This document shows, piece by piece, positions 6,198-13,358 of a stretch of 16,906 bases of DNA. The notes under the pieces are model-generated. The model was not told the DNA's origin and did not search any database. It saw only the letters and a program-made list of their open reading frames with translations. The position numbers were made by a program, and so were the translations under genes. Position 1 is the stretch's first letter, and each line of letters begins with the position of its first letter. The stretch spans positions 1 through 16,906 of the forward strand of contig JAKJAE010000023.1 in the NCBI GenBank assembly GCA_022707665.1, in the 5' to 3' direction. The DNA comes from Chloroflexota bacterium (lineage in GTDB: Bacteria > Chloroflexota > Anaerolineae > B4-G1 > SLSP01).

Positions 6198-7468
6198 AGC
6201 GCGCCTGAGCCCCGGTCCCGCGCCAGCAGCGCATCGAGGTCGGTGGTAATGCCCTCGATCTCGTCCATCACCTGATCAATCTGCCTGATCCTCAAGTCCG
6301 AGCCCCGTTTCTTGATCCGTGCCTGTTTGCGCAGGTCTTGGGCCAGGTCTTGCGCTTCATAGCGCAGCCGGCTGGCGTAGTCGCGCCCCTCCGAAATCTC
6401 GAGCCCTGCGCCCTCGGACCCGAACACGAAGCGATTGAGCAAGAGCTGCATAATGGCTGCAGAAGGAATCGCCATCAGCGCACCAGCAATGCCGAACAGC
6501 GAACTAAAAGCGAAAAGCGCGAGCAGAGAGACGAACGGATTGACACCGACCGCCGTACGCATCACGCGCGGCACCAGCACAATGTTCTCCGCTTGTTGGA
6601 TGACGATCGTGGCGACGATCACCCAGACCAACTTGGAGGGGTCAACGGACAAGGCGATGACCGCTGCAGGAATCGCACCCAGCAGCGGCCCAATCATCGG
6701 GACGGCCTCCAGGACGCCCGCCAAGAGCGCCAGCACCAGGGCATTGGGTAAGCCGATGAGCAGGTAGGCTGCAAGTGCCAGGAGGCCGATGGCCAGGCAC
6801 AGGATGCCTTGTCCGGCAAGGTAGGCGCTCACTTTCGTCTCAATGGCCGCAACCAAGTCGCTTATGTCCTCACGCCGGTCCTTGGGAACCAGCAGCAACC
6901 AGGACTGGATGGTCCGTGGCCCATAGAGCATCCAGTGAAAGGTCAACAACAGGACGGCTGTGGTCGTGAAGGTAGCTTTGGTCGCCGATCCCAGGTAACC
7001 TAGCGCCTGTCCGGCAGTATCCAGCACCTGCTGTCCCGTCTGCTGTATCGGGTTCAGGCTCGGGAGCACCGCAGGTAGGAACGCACTGAAGCGGACAATC
7101 AACTGGTTGGGATGGTCGACCATCCATAGCCGCACCTTTTGGTAGTAATCCGGCACCGCAGCAGCAATCGTCGTCCCCTGCTCGATAATCAGCGGTAACA
7201 ACAGCAGCATGAAACCGGCGAGAAAGGCGAGCAGGAGGAGGTAAACCAGAATGCCCCCGGCCAGCCGTGGAAGTCCTCGACGCTGCAACCAGGCAACGGC
7301 CGGCCTGATCACCGTGCCCATCAACATCGCGAGAAACAAGATGAAAACGACCTGATAGAACCGGTAGAGCAGCCAGAAGCTCAGGACGACAGAGACAAGC
7401 ACGAGGGTCGCCCACACGACCCGTCGGAAGGTCCAGCTATCGAGCTGCGAAGATGGATGGATCGTCAT
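6194..7468 (-). CDS. AI-2E family transporter (first copy)
   Basis: A 424-residue paralogue of the downstream gene. The N-terminal hydrophobic segments ('VVWATLVLVSVVLSFWLLYRFYQVVFILFLAMLMGTVIRPAVAWL') and the central core ('GLPNALVLALLAGVLEAVPMIGPLLGAIPAAVIAL', 'ENIVLVPRVMRTAVGVNPFVSLLALFAFSSLFGIAGALMAIPSAAIMQLLLNRFVFG') match the AI-2E family. The last ~65 residues form a charged, coiled-coil-like tail ('EAQDLAQDLRKQARIKKRGSDLRIRQIDQVMDEIEGI') that the second copy lacks in this form. AAGGAAT (complement of 7477-7483) precedes the ATG at 7468. It follows the oxidoreductase beta gene after 75 bp and could have its own promoter, but none is convincing. The two adjacent copies may form a heteromeric transporter (inference). 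Confidence 0.87.
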   Translation of the reverse strand: MTIHPSSQLDSWTFRRVVWATLVLVSVVLSFWLLYRFYQVVFILFLAMLMGTVIRPAVAWLQRRGLPRLAGGILVYLLLLAFLAGFMLLLLPLIIEQGTTIAAAVPDYYQKVRLWMVDHPNQLIVRFSAFLPAVLPSLNPIQQTGQQVLDTAGQALGYLGSATKATFTTTAVLLLTFHWMLYGPRTIQSWLLLVPKDRREDISDLVAAIETKVSAYLAGQGILCLAIGLLALAAYLLIGLPNALVLALLAGVLEAVPMIGPLLGAIPAAVIALSVDPSKLVWVIVATIVIQQAENIVLVPRVMRTAVGVNPFVSLLALFAFSSLFGIAGALMAIPSAAIMQLLLNRFVFGSEGAGLEISEGRDYASRLRYEAQDLAQDLRKQARIKKRGSDLRIRQIDQVMDEIEGITTDLDALLARDRGSGAL

Positions 7469-7543
7469 AGTTCGTTATTCCTTCGATGCGATGGGGGGCC
7501 CTATCCATCAGCCTAGTCGCGCGTTGATTGAGCTCGCCTTGCT

Positions 7544-8419
7544 CTACTGCAGCTCGGCGAGGAGGCTTTCGACCTGGGCCGAAGTGAGTTTCTCCAGCGG
7601 GCGTTTCACCAGCGGCGGACCCTCCTTCAGCACCGGATCGAGCGCCTCGAAGGTGGGGCCGGGGGTGGCGCGGTAGAAAACGCCAATGGGAATGCGGTCA
7701 CCCCATTCCTGCGCACGCTCCCAGGCTGCGGTGCGATTGCCGGGATCATATCCCTCTTCGTCCTCCAGTTTGTAGACCCGTTCGCCGTAGTAGTCGTAAG
7801 CGCGCGGTTTGTTGAAGGTGACGCACGGCTGGAGGATATCCACCAGCGCGTAGCCGGGGTGCTCCAGGGCCTCGCCAATCAGCCATCGGAGGTGCTTGAG
7901 CTCGCCGGGGTAGCCTCGTCCCACAAAGGTGGCGCCGTGGGTAATTGCCAGCGCGAGCGGTTGCGTCGGAGCCTCGGTCGAACCCTCGGGCGAGGTGGAG
8001 GTCTTCCAGCCTTTCTCGCTGGTGGGAGAGAACTGCCCCTTCGTCAGACCGTAGATGAGGTTGTTCTGCACCAGCTCGGTGATGCCCGGGTTGCGGCGAA
8101 CGGCGTGGACAAAATGGCCCAGGCCCTCGCCATAGCCGTCGCCATCGCCGTGAACGATGACGACGCGCATGGCATGATTCGCCAACTTTGCGCCTTGCGC
8201 AACGGGCCAGGGCCGCCCATGCAGCGTGTGCATCCCGTTGACCCGCATGTATTGGGGTAGTTTGCTCCCGCAGCCGATGCCCGTCACGATCATCAGCTCG
8301 TGGGGCGCGATGGCGTGCTCCACCAAGGCGTAGGTCAGGGCATTGAGGATACCGTAGTCCCCGCAGCCGGAGCACCAAGTAGGCTTTTCATCTATCCTGT
8401 AATCGTCGCGCGTGACCAT
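7544..8419 (-). CDS. korB: 2-oxoacid:ferredoxin oxidoreductase, beta (TPP-binding) subunit
   Basis: The start is ATG at 8419, one base after the alpha gene stop; a longer frame reaching 8494 would overlap that gene and lacks family similarity. The 291 residues match KorB/PorB-type beta subunits. 'WCSGCGDYGIL' (Cys16, Cys19), Cys50 in 'GIGCGSK' and Cys199 in 'LQPCVTFNK' are the expected [4Fe-4S] ligands. 'HGDGDG' at 90-95 through 'RRN' and 'NNLIYGLTKGQFSPTS' (119-134) is the thiamine diphosphate and Mg site. With the alpha partner it decarboxylates a 2-oxoacid with CoA and reduces ferredoxin in the cytoplasm. The 'GLTKGQFSPTS' pattern suggests the two-subunit 2-oxoglutarate/2-oxoacid type, but the substrate is not certain. 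Confidence 0.9.
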   Translation of the reverse strand: MVTRDDYRIDEKPTWCSGCGDYGILNALTYALVEHAIAPHELMIVTGIGCGSKLPQYMRVNGMHTLHGRPWPVAQGAKLANHAMRVVIVHGDGDGYGEGLGHFVHAVRRNPGITELVQNNLIYGLTKGQFSPTSEKGWKTSTSPEGSTEAPTQPLALAITHGATFVGRGYPGELKHLRWLIGEALEHPGYALVDILQPCVTFNKPRAYDYYGERVYKLEDEEGYDPGNRTAAWERAQEWGDRIPIGVFYRATPGPTFEALDPVLKEGPPLVKRPLEKLTSAQVESLLAELQ

Positions 8420-8420
8420 G

Positions 8421-10160
8421 TTATGCCTCCTGCAAGCCGGCGAGGATGAACTCGGGGCGGAAAGGCCGCCCGTCGAAACGGCGAACGTGCCCATCCAGCG
8501 AGATCCCTGTCCGGGCGCGGATGAGGAACTCCATCTGTCCGGTGTAGTTGCCCTCGACCACGACGGTCTTGTGGGCTTTGCGCAGCTCGGCTTCCGCCGT
8601 CGGTGGGAAGGGCTCCAGGCCGCTGAAGTGCAGCAGGTTTGCCGCTCCCGCCTCTTGGGCGTTGAGGCGATCCACAGCCTCGCGCGCCGGACCGTAGGTG
8701 GAGCCCCAGCAGACGAGCGTCAATGGGGCATCCTCCGGTCCGTACCACGTGGGCGCGGGAACGTCCTCCGCCATTGGAACGGCCTTGCGCATCCGCTTGC
8801 TGTGCTGGTCGCTACGGTTCTGGGCGCTCTCGACGATGCGGGGATATTCGTCGTGCTCGTTGCTCTCCGTCACCCAGATAGCGTTGGGATGACCGGGCAG
8901 CGCGCGGGGCGAGATGCCGCTCTTGGTGATCTGGTAGCGCTTGTAACGCTCGGTGAGGGCGTCGAGGTCGGCGTTGGTCAGAAGCGCGCCACGGTCGAGC
9001 GCCACGGCGTCGAAGTCGAGGGCATCGGCTTCCAGCGAGCGGAAGGCATCCGCCAGGTATTGGTCGCTCAGCACCATGACCGGCGTTTGGTAGCGCTCAG
9101 CCATGTTGAAGGCCTGCCAGCCCAGGTGGAAGGCTTCTTCCAGCGTGCCGGGTGCCAGGATCATACGCGGGAACTCGTCCTGCGCGGCGTGCAGCATGAA
9201 CAGCAGATCGGCCTGCAGGGTGCGGGTGGGTAGCCCGGTCGCCGGGCCGGGCCGCTGGGCGTTGTAGATGACCACGGGCGTCTCGCTCATGCCCGCGAAG
9301 CCGGTGGCTTCTACCATCAAGGCGTACCCGCCGCCGGAGGTGGGGACGAGCGTGCGCGCGCCCATGACCGCCGCGCCGATCGCCATGTTGATGGCGGAGA
9401 TCTCGTCTTCGACGTGCTTGGCGACCGCGCCATAGTGCGCCCCGTTCTGCGCGAACCAGACGAGCACCGGTGAGCCGGGCGTCATCGGGTAGCCGGAGAC
9501 AAAGCGGCAGCCGCCCGCCAGCGCCCCCATCGAGAAGGCCTGCGTCCCGTTGAGCATGATGCGCTGCGGAGCGTCGGGCACGGCGTGCAGCCGGAAGGGA
9601 TAGTCGGCCCTGTAGGGCGCCGCCAGCTCGGCCCCCGCCCGAATGACGTTGAGGTTGCTCGTCACGACCTCCTCACCCTTCCTGGCAAAGTTGTCGCGGA
9701 TGATGCCCTCCATAGTGCTCAGGTCGAACTCGAGCAGCCCCGCAGCGATCCCCAGCGCCAGAGTATTGCGCATCAACTCCAGGCCGCCGATGTCGCGAGC
9801 GAGCTGGGTAAGGGCTGCGGGGATGAAGAGCACGTCATCACGCTGGAGGTCATTGGGCAGCGCGTCTTTGCTGTCGAAGACGACCGCGCCGCCGGGAACG
9901 ATGTCGGAAATGTGGCGGCGTATCGTTTCCATGTCCAGGGCTAACAGAAGATGCACGGGATCGGCGATGGAATAGAGGGGATCGTGCGCCGCGCGCAGGG
10001 TAAAGAAGTTGTGCCCGCCCCGAATGCGTGAGTAGAAGTCGGGCACGCCGAAGATGTGCAGTCCACCACGCACCAACGCCTTGGCGAAGCCTGCGCCGCT
10101 GGATTCCAGGCCCATGCCGGCCTCACCACCAATCCGTACCGTGATGTCATTCGCGATCAT
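8421..10160 (-). CDS. korA: 2-oxoacid:acceptor oxidoreductase, fused gamma-alpha subunit
   Basis: A 579-residue fusion. Residues 1-190 are the gamma domain ('VRIGGEAGMGLESSG', 'FYSRIRGGHNFF'). Residues ~200-579 are the alpha part, with the pyrimidine-binding and CoA regions: 'VSGYPMTPGSPV' (221-232), 'VEDEISAINMAIGAAVMGA' (250-268) and 'NAQRPGPATGLPTRT' (300-314). This is the normal layout and length for bacterial KorA-type subunits. It pairs with the beta gene 1 bp downstream; no separate ferredoxin-like delta subunit is present, as usual for the two-subunit class. AGGAGGT (complement of 10165-10171) lies 4-5 nt before the ATG and marks the start strongly. It follows the radical SAM gene after 27 bp. 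Confidence 0.92.
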   Translation of the reverse strand: MIANDITVRIGGEAGMGLESSGAGFAKALVRGGLHIFGVPDFYSRIRGGHNFFTLRAAHDPLYSIADPVHLLLALDMETIRRHISDIVPGGAVVFDSKDALPNDLQRDDVLFIPAALTQLARDIGGLELMRNTLALGIAAGLLEFDLSTMEGIIRDNFARKGEEVVTSNLNVIRAGAELAAPYRADYPFRLHAVPDAPQRIMLNGTQAFSMGALAGGCRFVSGYPMTPGSPVLVWFAQNGAHYGAVAKHVEDEISAINMAIGAAVMGARTLVPTSGGGYALMVEATGFAGMSETPVVIYNAQRPGPATGLPTRTLQADLLFMLHAAQDEFPRMILAPGTLEEAFHLGWQAFNMAERYQTPVMVLSDQYLADAFRSLEADALDFDAVALDRGALLTNADLDALTERYKRYQITKSGISPRALPGHPNAIWVTESNEHDEYPRIVESAQNRSDQHSKRMRKAVPMAEDVPAPTWYGPEDAPLTLVCWGSTYGPAREAVDRLNAQEAGAANLLHFSGLEPFPPTAEAELRKAHKTVVVEGNYTGQMEFLIRARTGISLDGHVRRFDGRPFRPEFILAGLQEA

Positions 10161-10164
10161 ATCG

Positions 10165-10171
10165 ACCTCCT
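10165..10171 (-). promoter_or_regulatory. Strong ribosome binding site of the alpha subunit gene
   Basis: The minus strand reads AGGAGGT just before ATG at 10160, a near-perfect anti-16S match in the 27-bp gap after the radical SAM gene. It suggests high, independent translation of the oxidoreductase within the gene train. Confidence 0.75.
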
Positions 10172-10187
10172 GTGGTTGGTGGGTACC

Positions 10188-11666
10188 CTACACTACATGT
10201 TGCGCAACTACCTGCTGGAAGTGGAAGCCACAAATCGCCATCATGATCGCCGTCGGGAACAGTCGTGGGCGGCGGAATAGCGTCCAGAAAAAGAGCCTCC
10301 AGTAGTAGACTCGCCCTCTCGCGAGGATGCCCAGTCGGAAGATCGAGCGTCCCAGAGCCAACAGATATTGCGGATCGAGGTAGGTTCTGACCTTGGGCGG
10401 CTGATATTCGCGAAGGAACGTCATCACGCGCTCGTAGTAGAACTGGGGCGCATAGATATGCGCCAGGAGTTGGCGATAGCCTTCCCTCAGTGGCTCCAGA
10501 CCCATCTTCGGGATGATGTTGGTGGAGCCATCCACGTTGTCGCCGGATATCGTGTCGACCAAGCGTTCCTCCTGTTGCATGCGCTCATACAGTCGCGTGC
10601 CGGGAGGAGCCTGCAGCAGTCCCACCATCGCCGTCACAATGCCGCTGCGCTGGATAAAGTCGATCTGCTGTTGGAAGATCGACGTGGTATCGCTATCAAA
10701 GCCGACGATGAACCCTCCCTGCACCTGCAGTCCCGCCCGCTGGAGACGCTTGACACTATCCACGAGGTCGCGCCCCTTGTTCTGCATCTTGTCACATTCG
10801 GCGAGGCTGTCCTCATTCGGCGTTTCGATCCCGACAAAGACTGTTCGGAACCCCGCCTGCGTCATTAGTGACATCAACTCCGGGTCATCGGCCAGGTTGA
10901 TGGACGCTTCCGTGTTGAACGGCATTCCGATCTTGTCCTTGCGCCAGGCGATCAACGCCGGCAGAATCTCGGTTTTGAGCTGCTTCTTGTTGCCGATGAA
11001 GTTGTCGTCGACGAAAAAGACGCCCTTGCGCCAGCCGAGCGCATAGAGGCTATCCAACTCGGCGATCACCTGTGGGGCCGTCTTGGTGCGTGGACGATGA
11101 CCGAGAAGCGCCGTGATGTTGCAGAAGTTGCAGTTAAACGGGCAGCCGCGCGAGTACTGGATGCTGACGGTATCGTAGTACTTCAGGTTGGCCAGCTGCC
11201 ACAGCGGGGCCGGGGTCTGGCGGATATCGGGGTGGTCAGTCGTGGTGTAGAGATGGCGTGCGCCTCCGTTTGCCAGATCTGATAGGAAGGGCGGCAATGT
11301 GAGCTCGGCTTCGTTGAGCACAAAGTGATCCACTTCGGGGAACGCCGTATGCTCCATTGTGAAGAGGGGGCCGCCTGCTACCACCTTCACGTCCGCCTCC
11401 TTGCAGCGCCGGATGATCGAGCGCGCCGAATCCCGCTGAACGACCATAGCGCTGATGAAAACGTAGTCGGCCCATAGCAGATCTTTCTGACTCAGGCCGG
11501 TCGTATTCAGATCCACCAGCTTCTTTTCCCAGGTAGGTGGCAGCATCGCTGCCACGGTTAGCAGGCCCAGTGGCGGAGAGCCGGCCCGCTTTCGCACGAA
11601 CTTGAGAGCGTGTTTGAAACTCCAAAATGTGTCGGGGAACTCCGGGTAGACCAGCAAGATATTCAT
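10188..11666 (-). CDS. B12-binding domain radical SAM protein with DUF4070-like region
   Basis: A 492-residue protein. Residues 1-~140 form a cobalamin-binding-like Rossmann domain ('PPLGLLTVAAMLP', 'VVAGGPLFTM', 'VDHFVLNEAELTLPPFL'). The radical SAM core follows, with the cluster motif CxxxCxxC at Cys175, Cys179 and Cys182 ('YSRGCPFNCNFCNIT'), then 'FFVDDNFIGNKKQLK', 'GIETPNEDSL' and 'GGFIVGFDSDT'. The later segment 'GIVTAMVGLLQAPPGTRLYERM' fits the DUF4070 region. The C-terminal ~60 residues are aromatic and hydrophobic ('YYWRLFFWTLFRRPRLFP'), suggesting membrane association. Related families include the hopanoid C-2 methylase HpnP, but this belongs to a distinct branch, so a lipid-methylase role is only a possibility. 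Its ATG overlaps the ribonuclease stop as ATGA. Confidence 0.87.
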   Translation of the reverse strand: MNILLVYPEFPDTFWSFKHALKFVRKRAGSPPLGLLTVAAMLPPTWEKKLVDLNTTGLSQKDLLWADYVFISAMVVQRDSARSIIRRCKEADVKVVAGGPLFTMEHTAFPEVDHFVLNEAELTLPPFLSDLANGGARHLYTTTDHPDIRQTPAPLWQLANLKYYDTVSIQYSRGCPFNCNFCNITALLGHRPRTKTAPQVIAELDSLYALGWRKGVFFVDDNFIGNKKQLKTEILPALIAWRKDKIGMPFNTEASINLADDPELMSLMTQAGFRTVFVGIETPNEDSLAECDKMQNKGRDLVDSVKRLQRAGLQVQGGFIVGFDSDTTSIFQQQIDFIQRSGIVTAMVGLLQAPPGTRLYERMQQEERLVDTISGDNVDGSTNIIPKMGLEPLREGYRQLLAHIYAPQFYYERVMTFLREYQPPKVRTYLDPQYLLALGRSIFRLGILARGRVYYWRLFFWTLFRRPRLFPTAIMMAICGFHFQQVVAQHVV

Positions 11667-13165
11667 GGTTTCAGCACCTCTGATGCTTCTGAGGAACTCG
11701 TCCTCGTAAAATCAATGAAGCCACGCTCGACGTTGGTCGATGTCAGTTGTACGCGCAGCCGGTCGCCGACATCCAGGCCCTCGAAGCCATGGATGAGCTT
11801 TCCCTCAACCGGCACCGTGAGCAGCCGCACCCACGTGCCCTTGTCCGCAGCGCCTGTGACGATGGCGTCAAACTGCTCGCCGACCCGCGCCTCGAGGAGG
11901 AGCGCCGCCGCGGACTTGGCGACCTGGCGCTCCACTTTGTTGGCCGCATCCTCTTCTGTGGTGAGCTGTTGCGCCAGCGCCGTCAGTTCGGCATAGGTGT
12001 ACGGTGCGCCACGGCAGGCCAGGGCAGCTTTCAACAACCGCTGCGTGATCAGGTCGGAATAACGGCGATTCGGCGCAGTGGAATGGGCGTAGTCTTTGAC
12101 CGCAAGGCCAAAGTGACCGGAGGGCGTGCTGCCGGGGAGTTCCGCCATGTATTCACCTGCGCCCAACAGTTTGATCACCGCCAGAGATAGATCGGGGAAT
12201 TGCAGGGGAGCGGCAGCTCTGGCCTGGATGAGAAACTCATCGAGCGCTTTGGCGTTTGGAACAGCCGGTAGCTTGTGCTCATAGCCTGCCGCAAGCTCGA
12301 CAATTCGATCCCAGCGTTTGGGCGTGCGTACGACCCTGCGGATCGAGGGGAGGTTTTTGGATGCGAGATAGCGGGCAGTGACGCCGTTAGCGGCGATCAT
12401 GCAGTCCTCGATCAGGTTTTTGGCGCGGTTCTTCTCCTCCACTTGGAGGTCACGGAGTTGCTCGCCGTCGAAAACCGGCTTGGCCTCGATGGTTTCGAGG
12501 CTCAGCGCCCCATGGACATGCCGGAGATTCCGCATTTTCTGGGCTATTCGGTCCTGTAGGCGCAAATTCTCGGCCAGCCCATTCACAGCAGCGACCGCTT
12601 CCGGCACGTCGCCGCCCTCTAGCCAGGCGGCCACGCTGTCATAGGCCAGTTGCGCGTGGTTGCGGACCCGCGCCCGATAGATCTCTGAATCCAGGAGTGA
12701 GCCGTCCGCACCCAGCACCATTTCGACGACGATGGCCAGGCGATCCTCATCGATGTTGAGTGAGGTGAGATCGGTGGACAGCTTTTCCGGCAGCATAGGG
12801 AAGATCTCAGCCGCTGTATACACCGAGGTCGTATTGTGGCGTGCGTGCGCGTCAATGGCTGATCCGTTTTTGACGAGCGCGTCCACATCCGCGATGGCCA
12901 CCAGGAGCTTGATTTTATTGATGGGCAGAGCCTCGGCCACAGTAAGCTGATCGAGGTCGCGGGAGTCGTCATTATCTATGGAAACCCAGAGCCGGTGAGT
13001 CAGATCACGCACCAGCTCGCCGTCCGTAGCTACGGCAGGTGACTGTATGCGGTCCAGTTCGGCGAGTGCGGCAGCAGAGAAGTCAGGCAGTAAGCCGCGC
13101 TCAAGCATCGCCCGGTGGGCAAGGCCTTGCAGGATAGCGTGGTGGTGTTGATTACTAGTGTTCAT
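11663..13165 (-). CDS. RNB-domain ribonuclease (RNase II/R-like, short form)
   Basis: The start is ATG at 13165, preceded by AAAGGAT (complement of 13171-13177); a longer frame upstream is not family-like. The 500-residue protein holds an RNB exoribonuclease domain. The metal site is 'SIDNDDSRDLDQL' (62-74), with Asp64, Asp70 and Asp72, while the fourth acidic position (Asp210 in E. coli RNase II) is Gln73. Other conserved segments are 'LLVAIADVDALV', 'NTTSVYT..EIFPMLPEKLSTDLTSL' and 'HSTAPNRRYSDLITQRLLKAAL'. A C-terminal S1-like strand set ('GEQFDAIVTGAADKGTWVRL') is present. The N-terminal cold-shock domains of classic RNase II/R are absent. It would degrade RNA 3' to 5'. The stop overlaps the radical SAM start. 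Confidence 0.87.
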   Translation of the reverse strand: MNTSNQHHHAILQGLAHRAMLERGLLPDFSAAALAELDRIQSPAVATDGELVRDLTHRLWVSIDNDDSRDLDQLTVAEALPINKIKLLVAIADVDALVKNGSAIDAHARHNTTSVYTAAEIFPMLPEKLSTDLTSLNIDEDRLAIVVEMVLGADGSLLDSEIYRARVRNHAQLAYDSVAAWLEGGDVPEAVAAVNGLAENLRLQDRIAQKMRNLRHVHGALSLETIEAKPVFDGEQLRDLQVEEKNRAKNLIEDCMIAANGVTARYLASKNLPSIRRVVRTPKRWDRIVELAAGYEHKLPAVPNAKALDEFLIQARAAAPLQFPDLSLAVIKLLGAGEYMAELPGSTPSGHFGLAVKDYAHSTAPNRRYSDLITQRLLKAALACRGAPYTYAELTALAQQLTTEEDAANKVERQVAKSAAALLLEARVGEQFDAIVTGAADKGTWVRLLTVPVEGKLIHGFEGLDVGDRLRVQLTSTNVERGFIDFTRTSSSEASEVLKP

Positions 13166-13358
13166 GGAACATCCTTTCAACGGGTCCGTCGTCGCAAACG
13201 CTATGGCCCCGGTGCTACGACGAGCGATGGACACTATCAGCATACATGTCAATGCGGCGGGTGTTATCAGTGCAGCGTGGAATTCAGGCTCCACATTCCG
13301 TTGACCTGGGCGTGAGTGTCCTCCGCCGGGTGCGGGGAGGCCGATGCTCGCTGCTGCG
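13166..13358. other. Intergenic region before the ribonuclease gene
   Basis: A 193-bp gap, long for this compact window. On the minus strand it holds a perfect TTGACA (complement of 13247-13252) without a good -10 at 16-18 bp, and a GC-rich hairpin with a two-base bulge (13320-13340) shortly after the peptidase stop, without a T tract. This is the most likely place for a terminator of the peptidase gene and a promoter of the downstream gene train, but neither is proven by sequence. Confidence 0.35.

Noticed and set aside
7490..7509. GATGG/CCATC inverted repeat after the beta subunit gene as a terminator
   Set aside because: The stem is only 5 bp with a 10-base loop and no T tract.
8420..8494. 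Upstream extension of the beta subunit to 8494
   Set aside because: The extra ~25 residues overlap the alpha gene and do not resemble KorB N-termini; ATG at 8419 puts 'WCSGCG' at the usual distance from the start.
8412..9233. Open frame on + opposite the alpha subunit gene
   Set aside because: Antisense shadow; the minus-strand frame has unambiguous KorA motifs.
13247..13252. Perfect TTGACA on the minus strand before the ribonuclease gene as a promoter
   Set aside because: No acceptable -10 hexamer lies 16-18 bp downstream, so it is only mentioned under the intergenic region.
13166..13294. Upstream extension of the ribonuclease frame to 13294
   Set aside because: The extra residues are not RNB-like, and a better ribosome site sits before the ATG at 13165.
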